6,352 bases of DNA from Croceibacterium_A sp966112795 (lineage in GTDB: Bacteria; Pseudomonadota; Alphaproteobacteria; Sphingomonadales; Sphingomonadaceae), in the NCBI GenBank assembly GCA_966112795.1, contig CBHWED010000198.1, positions 1 through 6,352 of the forward strand, given 5' to 3'. Below the pieces are notes generated by a model. That model was not told where the DNA came from and did not search any database. It saw only the letters and a program-made list of their open reading frames with translations. A program made the translations under genes and the position numbers. Shown in pieces: positions 1 to 5,428 of the stretch; the first letter of the stretch is position 1; each line of letters opens with the position of its first letter.

Positions 1-585
1 GCCGCCGGCGGCACCGCCATCCCGGCGCAGGCCGACGTCAGCGACCCCGCCGCCGTCGCCCGCCTGTTCGACGCCGCCCAGGCCGCGTTCGGCGGCGTCG
101 ACGTGCTCGTCAACAACGCCGGCGTGATGACGCTCGCCACGCTCGCCGAGAGCGACGACGCGCTGTTCGACAGCCAGGTCGCGATCAACCTCAAGGGCGT
201 GTTCAACACGCTGCGCGAGGCGTCGAAGCGCCTCCGCGAAGGCGGCCGCATCATCAACCTCTCGTCGAGCGTGGTCGGCCTGCGCCCGGCCACGTACGGC
301 GTCTATGCCGCGACCAAGGCCGGGGTCGAGGCGATGACCCACGTGCTCAGCAAGGAGCTGCGCGGCCGCACCATCACGGTCAACGCGATCGCCCCCGGGC
401 CGACCGCCACCGCGCTGTTCCTCGACGGCAAGCCGCAGGCGGCGATCGACGCGCTCGCCAAGGCCGCCCCGCTCGAACGCCTCGGCCAGCCCGAGGACAT
501 CGCCAATGCCGTCGCCTTCCTCGCCGGCCCCGACGGGAGCTGGATCAACGGCCAGGTCCTGCGCGCCAACGGCGGGATCATCTGA
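1..585 (+). CDS. SDR family oxidoreductase, 5'-truncated by the window edge
   Basis: This is the C-terminal 194 residues of a classical short-chain dehydrogenase/reductase, an NAD(P)(H)-dependent cytoplasmic oxidoreductase. The reading frame is open from base 1. Visible landmarks are the NNAG motif (bases 112-123), the structural Asn of the INLKG stretch (187-189), the catalytic Ser (265-267), the YxxxK pair (Tyr 304-306, Lys 316-318) and the APGP motif after the active site. The C-terminus, with NGQVLRANGG, is of the 3-oxoacyl-ACP-reductase-like type. The Ser-Tyr spacing of 13 residues is canonical, so the enzyme should be active. About 50 residues carrying the TGxxxGxG cofactor loop lie upstream of the window, so NAD versus NADP preference cannot be read. 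A GTG at 103 is inside the NNAG region and is not a real start. The substrate is unknown. A second SDR follows 36 nt downstream. Confidence 0.93.
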   Translation, partial: AAGGTAIPAQADVSDPAAVARLFDAAQAAFGGVDVLVNNAGVMTLATLAESDDALFDSQVAINLKGVFNTLREASKRLREGGRIINLSSSVVGLRPATYGVYAATKAGVEAMTHVLSKELRGRTITVNAIAPGPTATALFLDGKPQAAIDALAKAAPLERLGQPEDIANAVAFLAGPDGSWINGQVLRANGGII

Positions 586-621
586 CCCCCCTCGCCCTCT
601 CTCACCAAAAGGAACTCCCTC

Positions 622-1512
622 ATGTCCAGGATCATCCTCATCACCGGCGCCTCGAGCGGTTTCGGCCGCCTGACCGCCGAAGCCCTCGCCCGCGCCGGCC
701 ACACCGTCTACGCCTCGATGCGCGACCTGGCCGGCCGCAACGCGAACAACGCCGCCGAGCTCGCCGCGCTCCCCGGCACCGACCTCCGCCCGATCGAGCT
801 CGACGTGCAGTCGCAAGCCTCGGTCGACCAGGCGGTCGCCCGGATCATCGCCGAGGTCGGCAAGATCGACGTGCTGGTCCACAACGCCGGCCACATGATG
901 TTCGGCCCGGCCGAGAGCTTCACCCCCGAGCAGTTCGCCCAGCAATACGACGTCAACGTGCTCGGCACCCAGCGGGTCAACCGCGCCGTGCTCCCGCACA
1001 TGCGCGCGGCGAAGCAGGGTCTGCTGGTGTGGATCTCGAGCTCGAGCTCGGCCGGCGGCACCCCGCCCTACCTCGCGCCCTATTTCGCGGCCAAGGCGGC
1101 GATGGACGCGCTCGCCGTGCAATATGCGCGCGAGCTCGCCCGCTGGGGCATCGAGACGACGATCGTGGTCCCCGGCGCCTTCACCAAGGGCACCAACCAC
1201 TTCGCCCACGCGGGCAGCCCGGCCGACACCGCGCGCCTCGCCGAGTACGAAGCCGGCCCCTACCGGGGCTTCGGCGCGACGATCCAGCAGGCCTTCGGTG
1301 CAATCGTCCCCGCAGACGCCGACCCGGCCGGCGTCGCCGACGAGATCGTCAGGATCGTCGGCCTGGACTTCGGCACGCGCCCGTTCCGCCTGCACTACGA
1401 CCCGAGCGAGGATGGCGCCGACATCGGCTTCGCGGTGCTCGACCGGCTGCGCGCCGAGATGCTCCACCGCGTCGGCATGGCCGACCTGCTCCACCCGGCC
1501 CGGCTCGCCTGA
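622..1512 (+). CDS. SDR family NAD(P)-dependent oxidoreductase (complete)
   Basis: A complete 296-residue classical SDR, somewhat longer than the usual 245-260 because of a C-terminal extension. The cofactor loop TGASSGFG is at residues 8-15, and Arg34 after the second strand could favour NADP (inference). HNAG at 87-90 replaces the usual NNAG. The structural Asn is at 112, the catalytic Ser at about 141 within a five-Ser run (139-143), Tyr154 and Lys158 form YxxxK, and PG is at 184-185. The ATG has a good ribosome binding site, AAAGGAA at 608-614, ending 7 nt upstream. The gene lies 36 nt after the first SDR in the same direction, so the two are probably co-transcribed. The C-terminal 100 residues vary between SDRs and presumably shape the substrate pocket. 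The two SDRs differ clearly in sequence, so this is not a recent tandem duplication. The substrate cannot be deduced. Confidence 0.95.
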   Translation: MSRIILITGASSGFGRLTAEALARAGHTVYASMRDLAGRNANNAAELAALPGTDLRPIELDVQSQASVDQAVARIIAEVGKIDVLVHNAGHMMFGPAESFTPEQFAQQYDVNVLGTQRVNRAVLPHMRAAKQGLLVWISSSSSAGGTPPYLAPYFAAKAAMDALAVQYARELARWGIETTIVVPGAFTKGTNHFAHAGSPADTARLAEYEAGPYRGFGATIQQAFGAIVPADADPAGVADEIVRIVGLDFGTRPFRLHYDPSEDGADIGFAVLDRLRAEMLHRVGMADLLHPARLA

Positions 1513-1526
1513 GCCTCGCATCCCGA

Positions 1527-1555
1527 GGGAGGGCCCGCCGCGCGCAGGCCCTCCC
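1527..1555 (+). terminator. GC-rich hairpin after the SDR pair, possible terminator
   Basis: A perfect 9-bp inverted repeat lies 14 nt after the stop of the second SDR. GGGAGGGCC (1527-1535) pairs with GGCCCTCCC (1547-1555) around an 11-nt loop. Its place between the SDR stop and the next gene fits transcription termination or mRNA 3'-end protection. No T-tract follows, so it is not a textbook intrinsic terminator. Confidence 0.4.
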
Positions 1556-1630
1556 CGGCTCGTCCCGCGCCCATTGCATTGCGTGCCCCGCGGTCACATC
1601 TCGGGTAGTCCGCAAACCTGGAGACCGACG

Positions 1631-2095
1631 ATGAGCGTGGCCTTCCGCCGCGAGAGCGACGAGGAACACCTCGAACCGAAATTCGAGCTGCCGATCCCGC
1701 CCGGCCCGAACCTCGTGACCGCGCGCGGCCTGGCGCTGATCGACGAGCGCCTCGCCGCGCTCGAGGCCGAGCTTGCCGCGACCGCCGACGAGACCGCGCG
1801 CGCCTCGCTCCAGCGCGACATGCGCTACTGGACCCAGCGCCGGCTCTCGGCCGAGCTCGCCCCGCTGCCGGCCGGCGATAAGGTCGAGTTCGGCACCGAA
1901 GTCCGCGTCCGCCTGCGCGGCGCCGAAAAGACCTTCCGCCTGGTCGGCGACGACGAGGCCGATCCGGCCGCCGGCCTGCTCTCGTTCAACGCCCCGCTTG
2001 CCCGCGCCATGCTCGGCGCCGAGCCCGGCGAATGGCTCCCGTTCGCCGGCGAGGACGACGCGGTCGAGATCCTCGCGGTCTCGGTCCCCGCCTGA
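1631..2095 (+). CDS. GreA/GreB family elongation factor-like protein with short coiled coil
   Basis: A 154-residue protein of the Gre family, whose members bind the RNA polymerase secondary channel. The C-terminal FKBP-like domain is well preserved: KVEFGTEV at 84-91, VGDDEAD at 105-111 and SFNAPLARAMLG at 118-129, all close to GreA. The N-terminus has an extra 28 or so residues, acidic then proline-rich, before the VTARG start of the Gre fold. The coiled coil (about 34-75) is roughly 23 residues shorter than in E. coli GreA. It lacks the GDLKEN-type tip whose acidic residues promote transcript cleavage. In that respect it is like Rnk, another Gre-fold protein with a short coil. It may therefore bind polymerase without GreA-type cleavage activity (inference). 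The start is chosen for ATG with GGAG at 1620-1623, 7 nt upstream. It sits 118 nt after the SDR pair and is probably transcribed separately. Confidence 0.9.
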   Translation: MSVAFRRESDEEHLEPKFELPIPPGPNLVTARGLALIDERLAALEAELAATADETARASLQRDMRYWTQRRLSAELAPLPAGDKVEFGTEVRVRLRGAEKTFRLVGDDEADPAAGLLSFNAPLARAMLGAEPGEWLPFAGEDDAVEILAVSVPA

Positions 2096-2102
2096 TCCGC
2101 GC

Positions 2103-2513
2103 TCAATAGCGATCGAGCAGCCGGTCGACGGTATCGTCGGCGGTGCCCGACTTGCCCGGCTCCTTGCCGACCTCGCGCTCGAGCGCCGCGCGGATGTCCT
2201 CGATCTGCGCGTCGGTCAGGTGCTCGATGCCGATGAACTGCTCGCGCGCCTTGTCGAGCGCGCGGATGACCTCGTCGAGCTTGGCCTGGATCGCCGCGCC
2301 GTCGCGGTTCTGGCTGTTCTGGATCAGGAACACGGCGAGGAAGGTCAGCACCGTGGTCGCGGTGTTGATGACCAGCTGCCAGGTATCCGAATAGCCGAAG
2401 ATCGGCCCGCACACGGCCCAGACGATCACCAGCAGGGTCGAGAGAACGAAGGCCAGCGGCTGCCCCATCAGCGTTGCGCTGGTGCTCGCAATCTTGGTGA
2501 ACACGCGATCCAT
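2103..2513 (-). CDS. Low affinity iron permease family protein
   Basis: A 136-residue small membrane protein matching the bacterial members of the low affinity iron permease family (related to part of fungal Fet4). Two hydrophobic segments are visible, about residues 19-41 and 45-65. They are followed by the family's conserved signature around FLIQNSQNRDGAAIQAKLDE (62-81) and a charged, probably helical cytoplasmic tail rich in Glu, Asp, Arg and Lys. Fungal Fet4 is several times longer, and iron transport has not been shown for the small bacterial forms as far as I know, so the name is a family label. A TTG nine codons upstream (2540) would extend the frame, but the ATG at 2513 has AAAGGAG at ideal distance and is preferred. 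The gene converges on the Gre-like gene, with 7 nt between the two stop codons. No iron-regulator site was recognised upstream. Confidence 0.88.
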   Translation of the reverse strand: MDRVFTKIASTSATLMGQPLAFVLSTLLVIVWAVCGPIFGYSDTWQLVINTATTVLTFLAVFLIQNSQNRDGAAIQAKLDEVIRALDKAREQFIGIEHLTDAQIEDIRAALEREVGKEPGKSGTADDTVDRLLDRY

Positions 2514-2522
2514 CGGCAGGGA

Positions 2523-2529
2523 CTCCTTT
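2523..2529 (-). promoter_or_regulatory. Ribosome binding site that decides the iron permease family start
   Basis: On the minus strand this reads AAAGGAG, a near-consensus Shine-Dalgarno sequence, with a 9-nt spacer to the ATG at 2511-2513. It lies inside the longer TTG-started frame, so it argues that translation begins at 2513 rather than at 2540. Confidence 0.75.
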
Positions 2530-2550
2530 CGCGGGCTCAACGAGTTAGGA

Positions 2551-2580
2551 GGCGGGTGGTGCCGGGGTCGGAGGCCCGCC
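2551..2580 (-). terminator. Weak hairpin between terminase fragment and iron permease gene
   Basis: GGCGGG at 2551-2556 pairs with CCCGCC at 2575-2580 (6 bp, 18-nt loop). It lies immediately after the stop of the terminase fragment on the minus strand. No T-tract follows and such short GC stems are frequent in this composition, so a role as terminator is only a possibility. The promoter of the iron permease family gene should lie in or near this interval, but no convincing -35/-10 pair was seen. Confidence 0.2.
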
Positions 2581-2585
2581 GCGCG

Positions 2586-2834
2586 CTACAGCACCCGCAC
2601 CCGCGGCTCGGCCCGCGGCTTGAGCAGCAGCGCCCACAGCGCCCAGACCATCGCATCGGCGCGGTCGGGCGAGCCGCCGGGCACCGCGTAGCCTTGCGGC
2701 ACGAGCCCGCCGAGCTCGGCCTCGAGCTCCGGGAAGCGTCCCGCGAGCCGCGCCCGGCCGCACTCGAACAGCCCCGCGACCGGCTCCGCCCGCGCGCCCT
2801 TCCCGCGCGAGGCCGACACCATTAGCGCGTCCAT
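2586..2834 (-). pseudogene. Orphan C-terminal fragment of a phage/GTA terminase large subunit (DNA-packaging protein)
   Basis: The 82-codon frame reads like the last part of the terminase large subunit of alphaproteobacterial prophages and gene transfer agents. SRGKGARAEPVAGLF (residues 9-23), the GRFPELEAEL stretch (32-41) and GGSPDRADAMVWAL (53-66) are the typical end of the RNase H-like nuclease domain. The Asp residues of SPDRADA are in the region that supplies a catalytic acid. A full terminase is over 400 residues, so the ATPase domain with Walker motifs and most of the nuclease are missing. Similarity begins around residue 6, right at the GC-poor junction. The ATG at 2834 has no clear ribosome binding site. 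A frame open to 2924 exists, but its extra residues look non-coding. In GTA clusters a portal gene follows terminase; here an unrelated membrane protein gene follows. I read this as a remnant; expression as a small protein is not excluded. Confidence 0.72.
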
Positions 2835-2966
2835 GCAAGCAAAATAACCTATTCGGTTCCTTGCGGTATGCGCTCGTCTAGCCGTACACGGTTCGAGCTG
2901 CGGGCATGATGGCGCTGATTGCACCTGTCACTGTGCTGCCGGTCAGCTGACTCCCTTTGGGTTATC
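2835..2966. other. GC-poor intergenic patch with a 10-bp palindrome
   Basis: This 132-nt stretch lies between the glycosyltransferase stop and the terminase fragment. By hand count it has 74 G/C (56%), well below its surroundings. It contains an A-rich run (AAAATAA at 2841-2847), a small hairpin AACC/GGTT (2846-2849 with 2855-2858) and the perfect palindrome GTCAGCTGAC at 2942-2951. No convincing coding frame, tRNA or terminator was found. It may hold the 3' UTR of the exopolysaccharide-like operon and mark the junction where a phage or GTA locus was lost. No flanking direct repeats that would define an attachment site or target duplication were recognised. Confidence 0.5.
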
Positions 2967-4382
2967 CTATCGGCGAAACCCCTTGCGGGCGATTTCCTGC
3001 CAGCCGGTGTTGCCGCGGAAATAGTCGTAGAAGCCGCGCATGCGCCACAGGTTGGCGAGCTGGCGGTAACCGAAGTTCTCGGCGATCGAAATCCACGTCA
3101 GGATCGCCAGCTCGCCGGCGCTGCCGAAGCGCCGGGATTCGATCTCCTCGAGGATCAACGTGGACACGCTGATGAACACCGTGAAGCTCAGCGCCACCCC
3201 CATGAACGCGAGCGTGTATTCGAGGTTGAGCAATCCGGCGAGGTAGAACGCGGGCACGAGCAGGTACCCGATCATGGCCGAGACCGGACCGAAGAAGTCG
3301 GTCGCCAGGCTGCGGCCGAACCCGAGGATGCCGATCCTGCCATATGCCGGATTGAGTGCCATCCGGCGGTGCTTGGCAAACGTCTCGATCGACCCGCGCT
3401 GCCAGCGCGCGCGCTGCGAGCCGAGGCCCGCGAGCGTCTCGGGGACCTCGGTCCAGCACACCGGGTCGGGCACGAACGCCACGCAATAGGGCACGCGCTG
3501 CTCACGCATGTGCCGATGCATGCGCACGATCAGCTCGTAGTCCTCGCCGCAGGTGTCGATCCCGTAGCCGCCGACCTCGAGCAGCACCCGCCGCTTGAAC
3601 AGCCCGAGCGCGCCCGAGACGATCGTCAGCGTGCCCAGCCGGCTCATCGCCACGCGCCCGATCAGGAACGCGCGCAGGTACTCGAGCGTCTGCACCCGGG
3701 CGAGGAAGGCGCGCGGCAGGTTCGCTTCGACGACCCGGCCGTTCTCGACCTTGCAGCCGTTGATCACCCGGATCGACCCGCCGACCGCGATCGTCCGCTG
3801 CGGATCCTGCATCACCGGCCGCACCATCCGCCGCAGCGTGTCGCGGTCGAGCATGGAGTCGACGTCGATCGTGCAGATCCACGCCTTGCGCGCAACGTTG
3901 ATCCCGGCGTTGGCGGCGTCGGCCTTGCACCCGCCGTTGACCTTGTCGACCACCAGGAGCCGCGGCTCGCGCTCGCTCGCGTAGAGTCCGCGGATCGGCG
4001 CGTGCTCGACCCACAGGTTGTAGCGGCGTGCCACGGGCTCGAGCGCGAAATGGTCGATCAGCAGCCGGAGCGTGTCGTCGCGCGATCCGTCATTGACCAC
4101 GATCACCTCGAAGTCCGGATAGGTCTGCCCGAGCAGCGAGGTCACGCTCTCGATCACCGTGAGCGCCTCGTTGTAGGCCGGCGCGACGATCGAGATCGAC
4201 GGGGCGCGATGCGCGTAGCGCCGCCACATCGCCTCGCTGCGGCTCCGGCGCGGGCTCAGCGGCGGCACGATGATCGCCAAGCACAGGTGCAGCAGGCCAT
4301 AGAGGAAGCGGACGATCACGATCGCCAGCAGCACGTAGAAGATCGTTTCCGCGTAGGCCGCGAGCTCGTGCCGCCAGGTCAC
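2967..4382 (-). CDS. Membrane-bound family 2 glycosyltransferase, processive type
   Basis: A 471-residue inner-membrane glycosyltransferase of the GT2 family, of the layout seen in cellulose, hyaluronan and poly-N-acetylglucosamine synthases. An N-terminal membrane helix (about 13-39) is followed by basic residues and a cytoplasmic GT-A domain. This carries NDGS (97-100, Asp98), KADAAN (153-158), DVDS (Asp173, Asp175), GED (Asp281, the likely catalytic base) and QRARW (323-327), which is the QxxRW motif of processive enzymes. Hydrophobic helices follow at about 368-386 and 391-412, with a more amphipathic segment at 426-440, and a basic tail ending in KGFRR. All active-site residues are present. 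No PilZ domain is attached. The GTG start overlaps the stop of the HEAT gene (GTGA), with a GGGGG ribosome binding site 8 nt upstream. It is last in the three-gene operon. The sugar donor is unknown; a polymer for the cell surface or matrix is inferred. Confidence 0.93.
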   Translation of the reverse strand: MTWRHELAAYAETIFYVLLAIVIVRFLYGLLHLCLAIIVPPLSPRRSRSEAMWRRYAHRAPSISIVAPAYNEALTVIESVTSLLGQTYPDFEVIVVNDGSRDDTLRLLIDHFALEPVARRYNLWVEHAPIRGLYASEREPRLLVVDKVNGGCKADAANAGINVARKAWICTIDVDSMLDRDTLRRMVRPVMQDPQRTIAVGGSIRVINGCKVENGRVVEANLPRAFLARVQTLEYLRAFLIGRVAMSRLGTLTIVSGALGLFKRRVLLEVGGYGIDTCGEDYELIVRMHRHMREQRVPYCVAFVPDPVCWTEVPETLAGLGSQRARWQRGSIETFAKHRRMALNPAYGRIGILGFGRSLATDFFGPVSAMIGYLLVPAFYLAGLLNLEYTLAFMGVALSFTVFISVSTLILEEIESRRFGSAGELAILTWISIAENFGYRQLANLWRMRGFYDYFRGNTGWQEIARKGFRR

Positions 4383-4395
4383 GGCGCGAGCCCCC
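4379..4395 (-). promoter_or_regulatory. Stop/start overlap and ribosome binding site of the glycosyltransferase
   Basis: On the minus strand GGGGG (4395-4391) is followed after 8 nt by GTGA (4382-4379), in which the GTG start of the glycosyltransferase overlaps the TGA of the HEAT gene. This arrangement suggests translational coupling. It also fixes the glycosyltransferase start, since the in-frame sequence further upstream is just another frame of the HEAT gene. Confidence 0.7.
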
Positions 4396-5416
4396 GCTCG
4401 GCGAGCGCGATCGCCGCCGTCTCGCGCGCCGCCTGGCGGCCTTGCGCGGCCGCCAAGGCGAGCAGCTTGGTTCCGTCCTCGCCCAGCTCGAGCAGCGCTT
4501 CGCTCGCGCGGAAGCGGACCCACCAGTCGCCGTCGCCGAGCAGCTCGGCCAGCCGCGGACCCGCGTCCTTGAGCCGCAGCAGGCCCGCGGCCTGCGCGGC
4601 GGCGGCGCGCGCCGTCGGGTCGGGTCCGTCGAGCCAGCGCCTGACGGTCGGGCCGGCCGCGGGATCGCCCAGCTCGCCGAGCTCCTCGAGGTACCGCGGC
4701 AGCTCGGGCGCGTCGGCCGCGGCATCGCGCGCGAGCCTGCTCAGCAGGTCGACGAAGCGGCGGTCGCGCGAGGCGGACATGGCGTCGATCGCCGCCGCCC
4801 GGACGTTCGCGGGAACGCCCGGGAGCTCGACCAGCTTGACGATCTGCCCGGGATGCGCGCGCGCGATGTCGTCGAACAGCGCGATGACCAGACCCGACGG
4901 CTCGCGGGTTCCCAGCCCGAGCCGGTCGAGCAGCTCGGCTGCCGGCGGGGCGCGTTCGAGGCGGGCGAGGCTCAATGCCGCGGCGAGCCGCACGTCGGGG
5001 TGCCGGTCGCCGAGCGCCGCCGTCAGCGCCGCGACGGTTTCCTCGTCCGGAAACTCGGCCAAGACCGCCGCCGCCGCGCTGCGGTAGCGCGCCAGGCGCG
5101 TGCGCAAGTCGCGGCGCATGCGCGCCGGAATGCCGAGCGCATCGGCCCGTTCGAGGATCGCCGCGCGCCGGGCCGGATCGTTCGTCCGCTCGAGCAGATC
5201 GGCGAAGACCCGGATCATCCACGGCGTCACCGGGCCGGGCGCGGCCTCGCCTTCACCCTGCCCGAGCAGCGTGCGCTCGAACGCGCGCCGCCGGTGCTCG
5301 CGGGCGGGGCTGCGCCGTTCGCGCACCGCCCGCGCGAGGATCAGCCCGGTCACGATCACCAGCGACGCCGCCGCGAGCAGGCTCGCAATCAGCCACAGCG
5401 TCTCGACGAAGCTCAA
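4379..5416 (-). CDS. Membrane-anchored HEAT-repeat protein
   Basis: A 345-residue protein with one N-terminal hydrophobic helix (about residues 7-29) and no cleavage site that I recognise. A strongly basic stretch follows (29-48, many Arg), so by the positive-inside rule the rest should be cytoplasmic. After a linker come helical pairs of HEAT type, clearest at about 125-153 (TVAALTAALGDRHPDVRLAA), 254-282, 285-312 and 315-341, with weaker ones at 190-235. Each has the usual Pro/Asp-x-Val-Arg turn or a degenerate form of it. HEAT repeats are protein-binding scaffolds, and no catalytic motif is seen. Placed between an export barrel and the glycosyltransferase, it may organise or regulate the synthase at the membrane (inference). 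The TTG start overlaps the upstream stop codon (TTGA) and has GGGA 8 nt upstream. A much longer frame extends to 6097, but that part is a shadow of the barrel gene. Confidence 0.85.
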   Translation of the reverse strand: MSFVETLWLIASLLAAASLVIVTGLILARAVRERRSPAREHRRRAFERTLLGQGEGEAAPGPVTPWMIRVFADLLERTNDPARRAAILERADALGIPARMRRDLRTRLARYRSAAAAVLAEFPDEETVAALTAALGDRHPDVRLAAALSLARLERAPPAAELLDRLGLGTREPSGLVIALFDDIARAHPGQIVKLVELPGVPANVRAAAIDAMSASRDRRFVDLLSRLARDAAADAPELPRYLEELGELGDPAAGPTVRRWLDGPDPTARAAAAQAAGLLRLKDAGPRLAELLGDGDWWVRFRASEALLELGEDGTKLLALAAAQGRQAARETAAIALAERGLAP

Positions 5417-5428
5417 AACCGTGTTCCC
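5413..5428 (-). promoter_or_regulatory. Stop/start overlap and ribosome binding site of the HEAT gene
   Basis: On the minus strand GGGA (5428-5425) is followed after 8 nt by TTGA (5416-5413), joining the TTG start of the HEAT gene to the TGA of the barrel gene. TTG is a weak start, so expression probably depends on translation of the upstream gene. No ATG or GTG lies between this point and the hydrophobic anchor, which supports the TTG. Confidence 0.65.

Noticed and set aside
1035..1050. A small CGAGCT-type tandem repeat within the second SDR.
   Set aside because: It simply encodes the Ser run around the catalytic serine using alternating TCG and AGC codons.
1574..1607. A possible sigma-70-like promoter for the Gre-like gene, with TTGCAT/TTGCGT as -35.
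   Set aside because: No acceptable -10 hexamer lies at the right distance (CATCTC or CGGGTA at best), so no promoter is called.
1124..2095. A 323-codon version of the Gre-like gene starting inside the second SDR.
   Set aside because: The upstream part is Arg/Ser/Pro-rich out-of-frame SDR sequence. The ATG at 1631 has GGAG 7 nt upstream and begins a family-like N-terminus.
2835..2864. GCAAG/CTTGC inverted repeat as a possible transposon end or terminator.
   Set aside because: The stem is only 5 bp with a 20-nt loop, and no transposase or matching distal end is present.
2919..5087. A 722-codon open frame on the plus strand antisense to the glycosyltransferase and HEAT genes.
   Set aside because: Its predicted protein is full of His, Arg, Asp and Ala low-complexity sequence, typical of the antisense of a GC-rich coding region. 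The opposite strand carries clear GT2 and HEAT motifs.
4383..5222. An N-terminal extension of the glycosyltransferase frame upstream of the GTG at 4382.
   Set aside because: The extension is Arg/Gly/Ala-rich and is another frame of the HEAT gene. The GT2 membrane helix begins right after the GTG, which has its own ribosome binding site.
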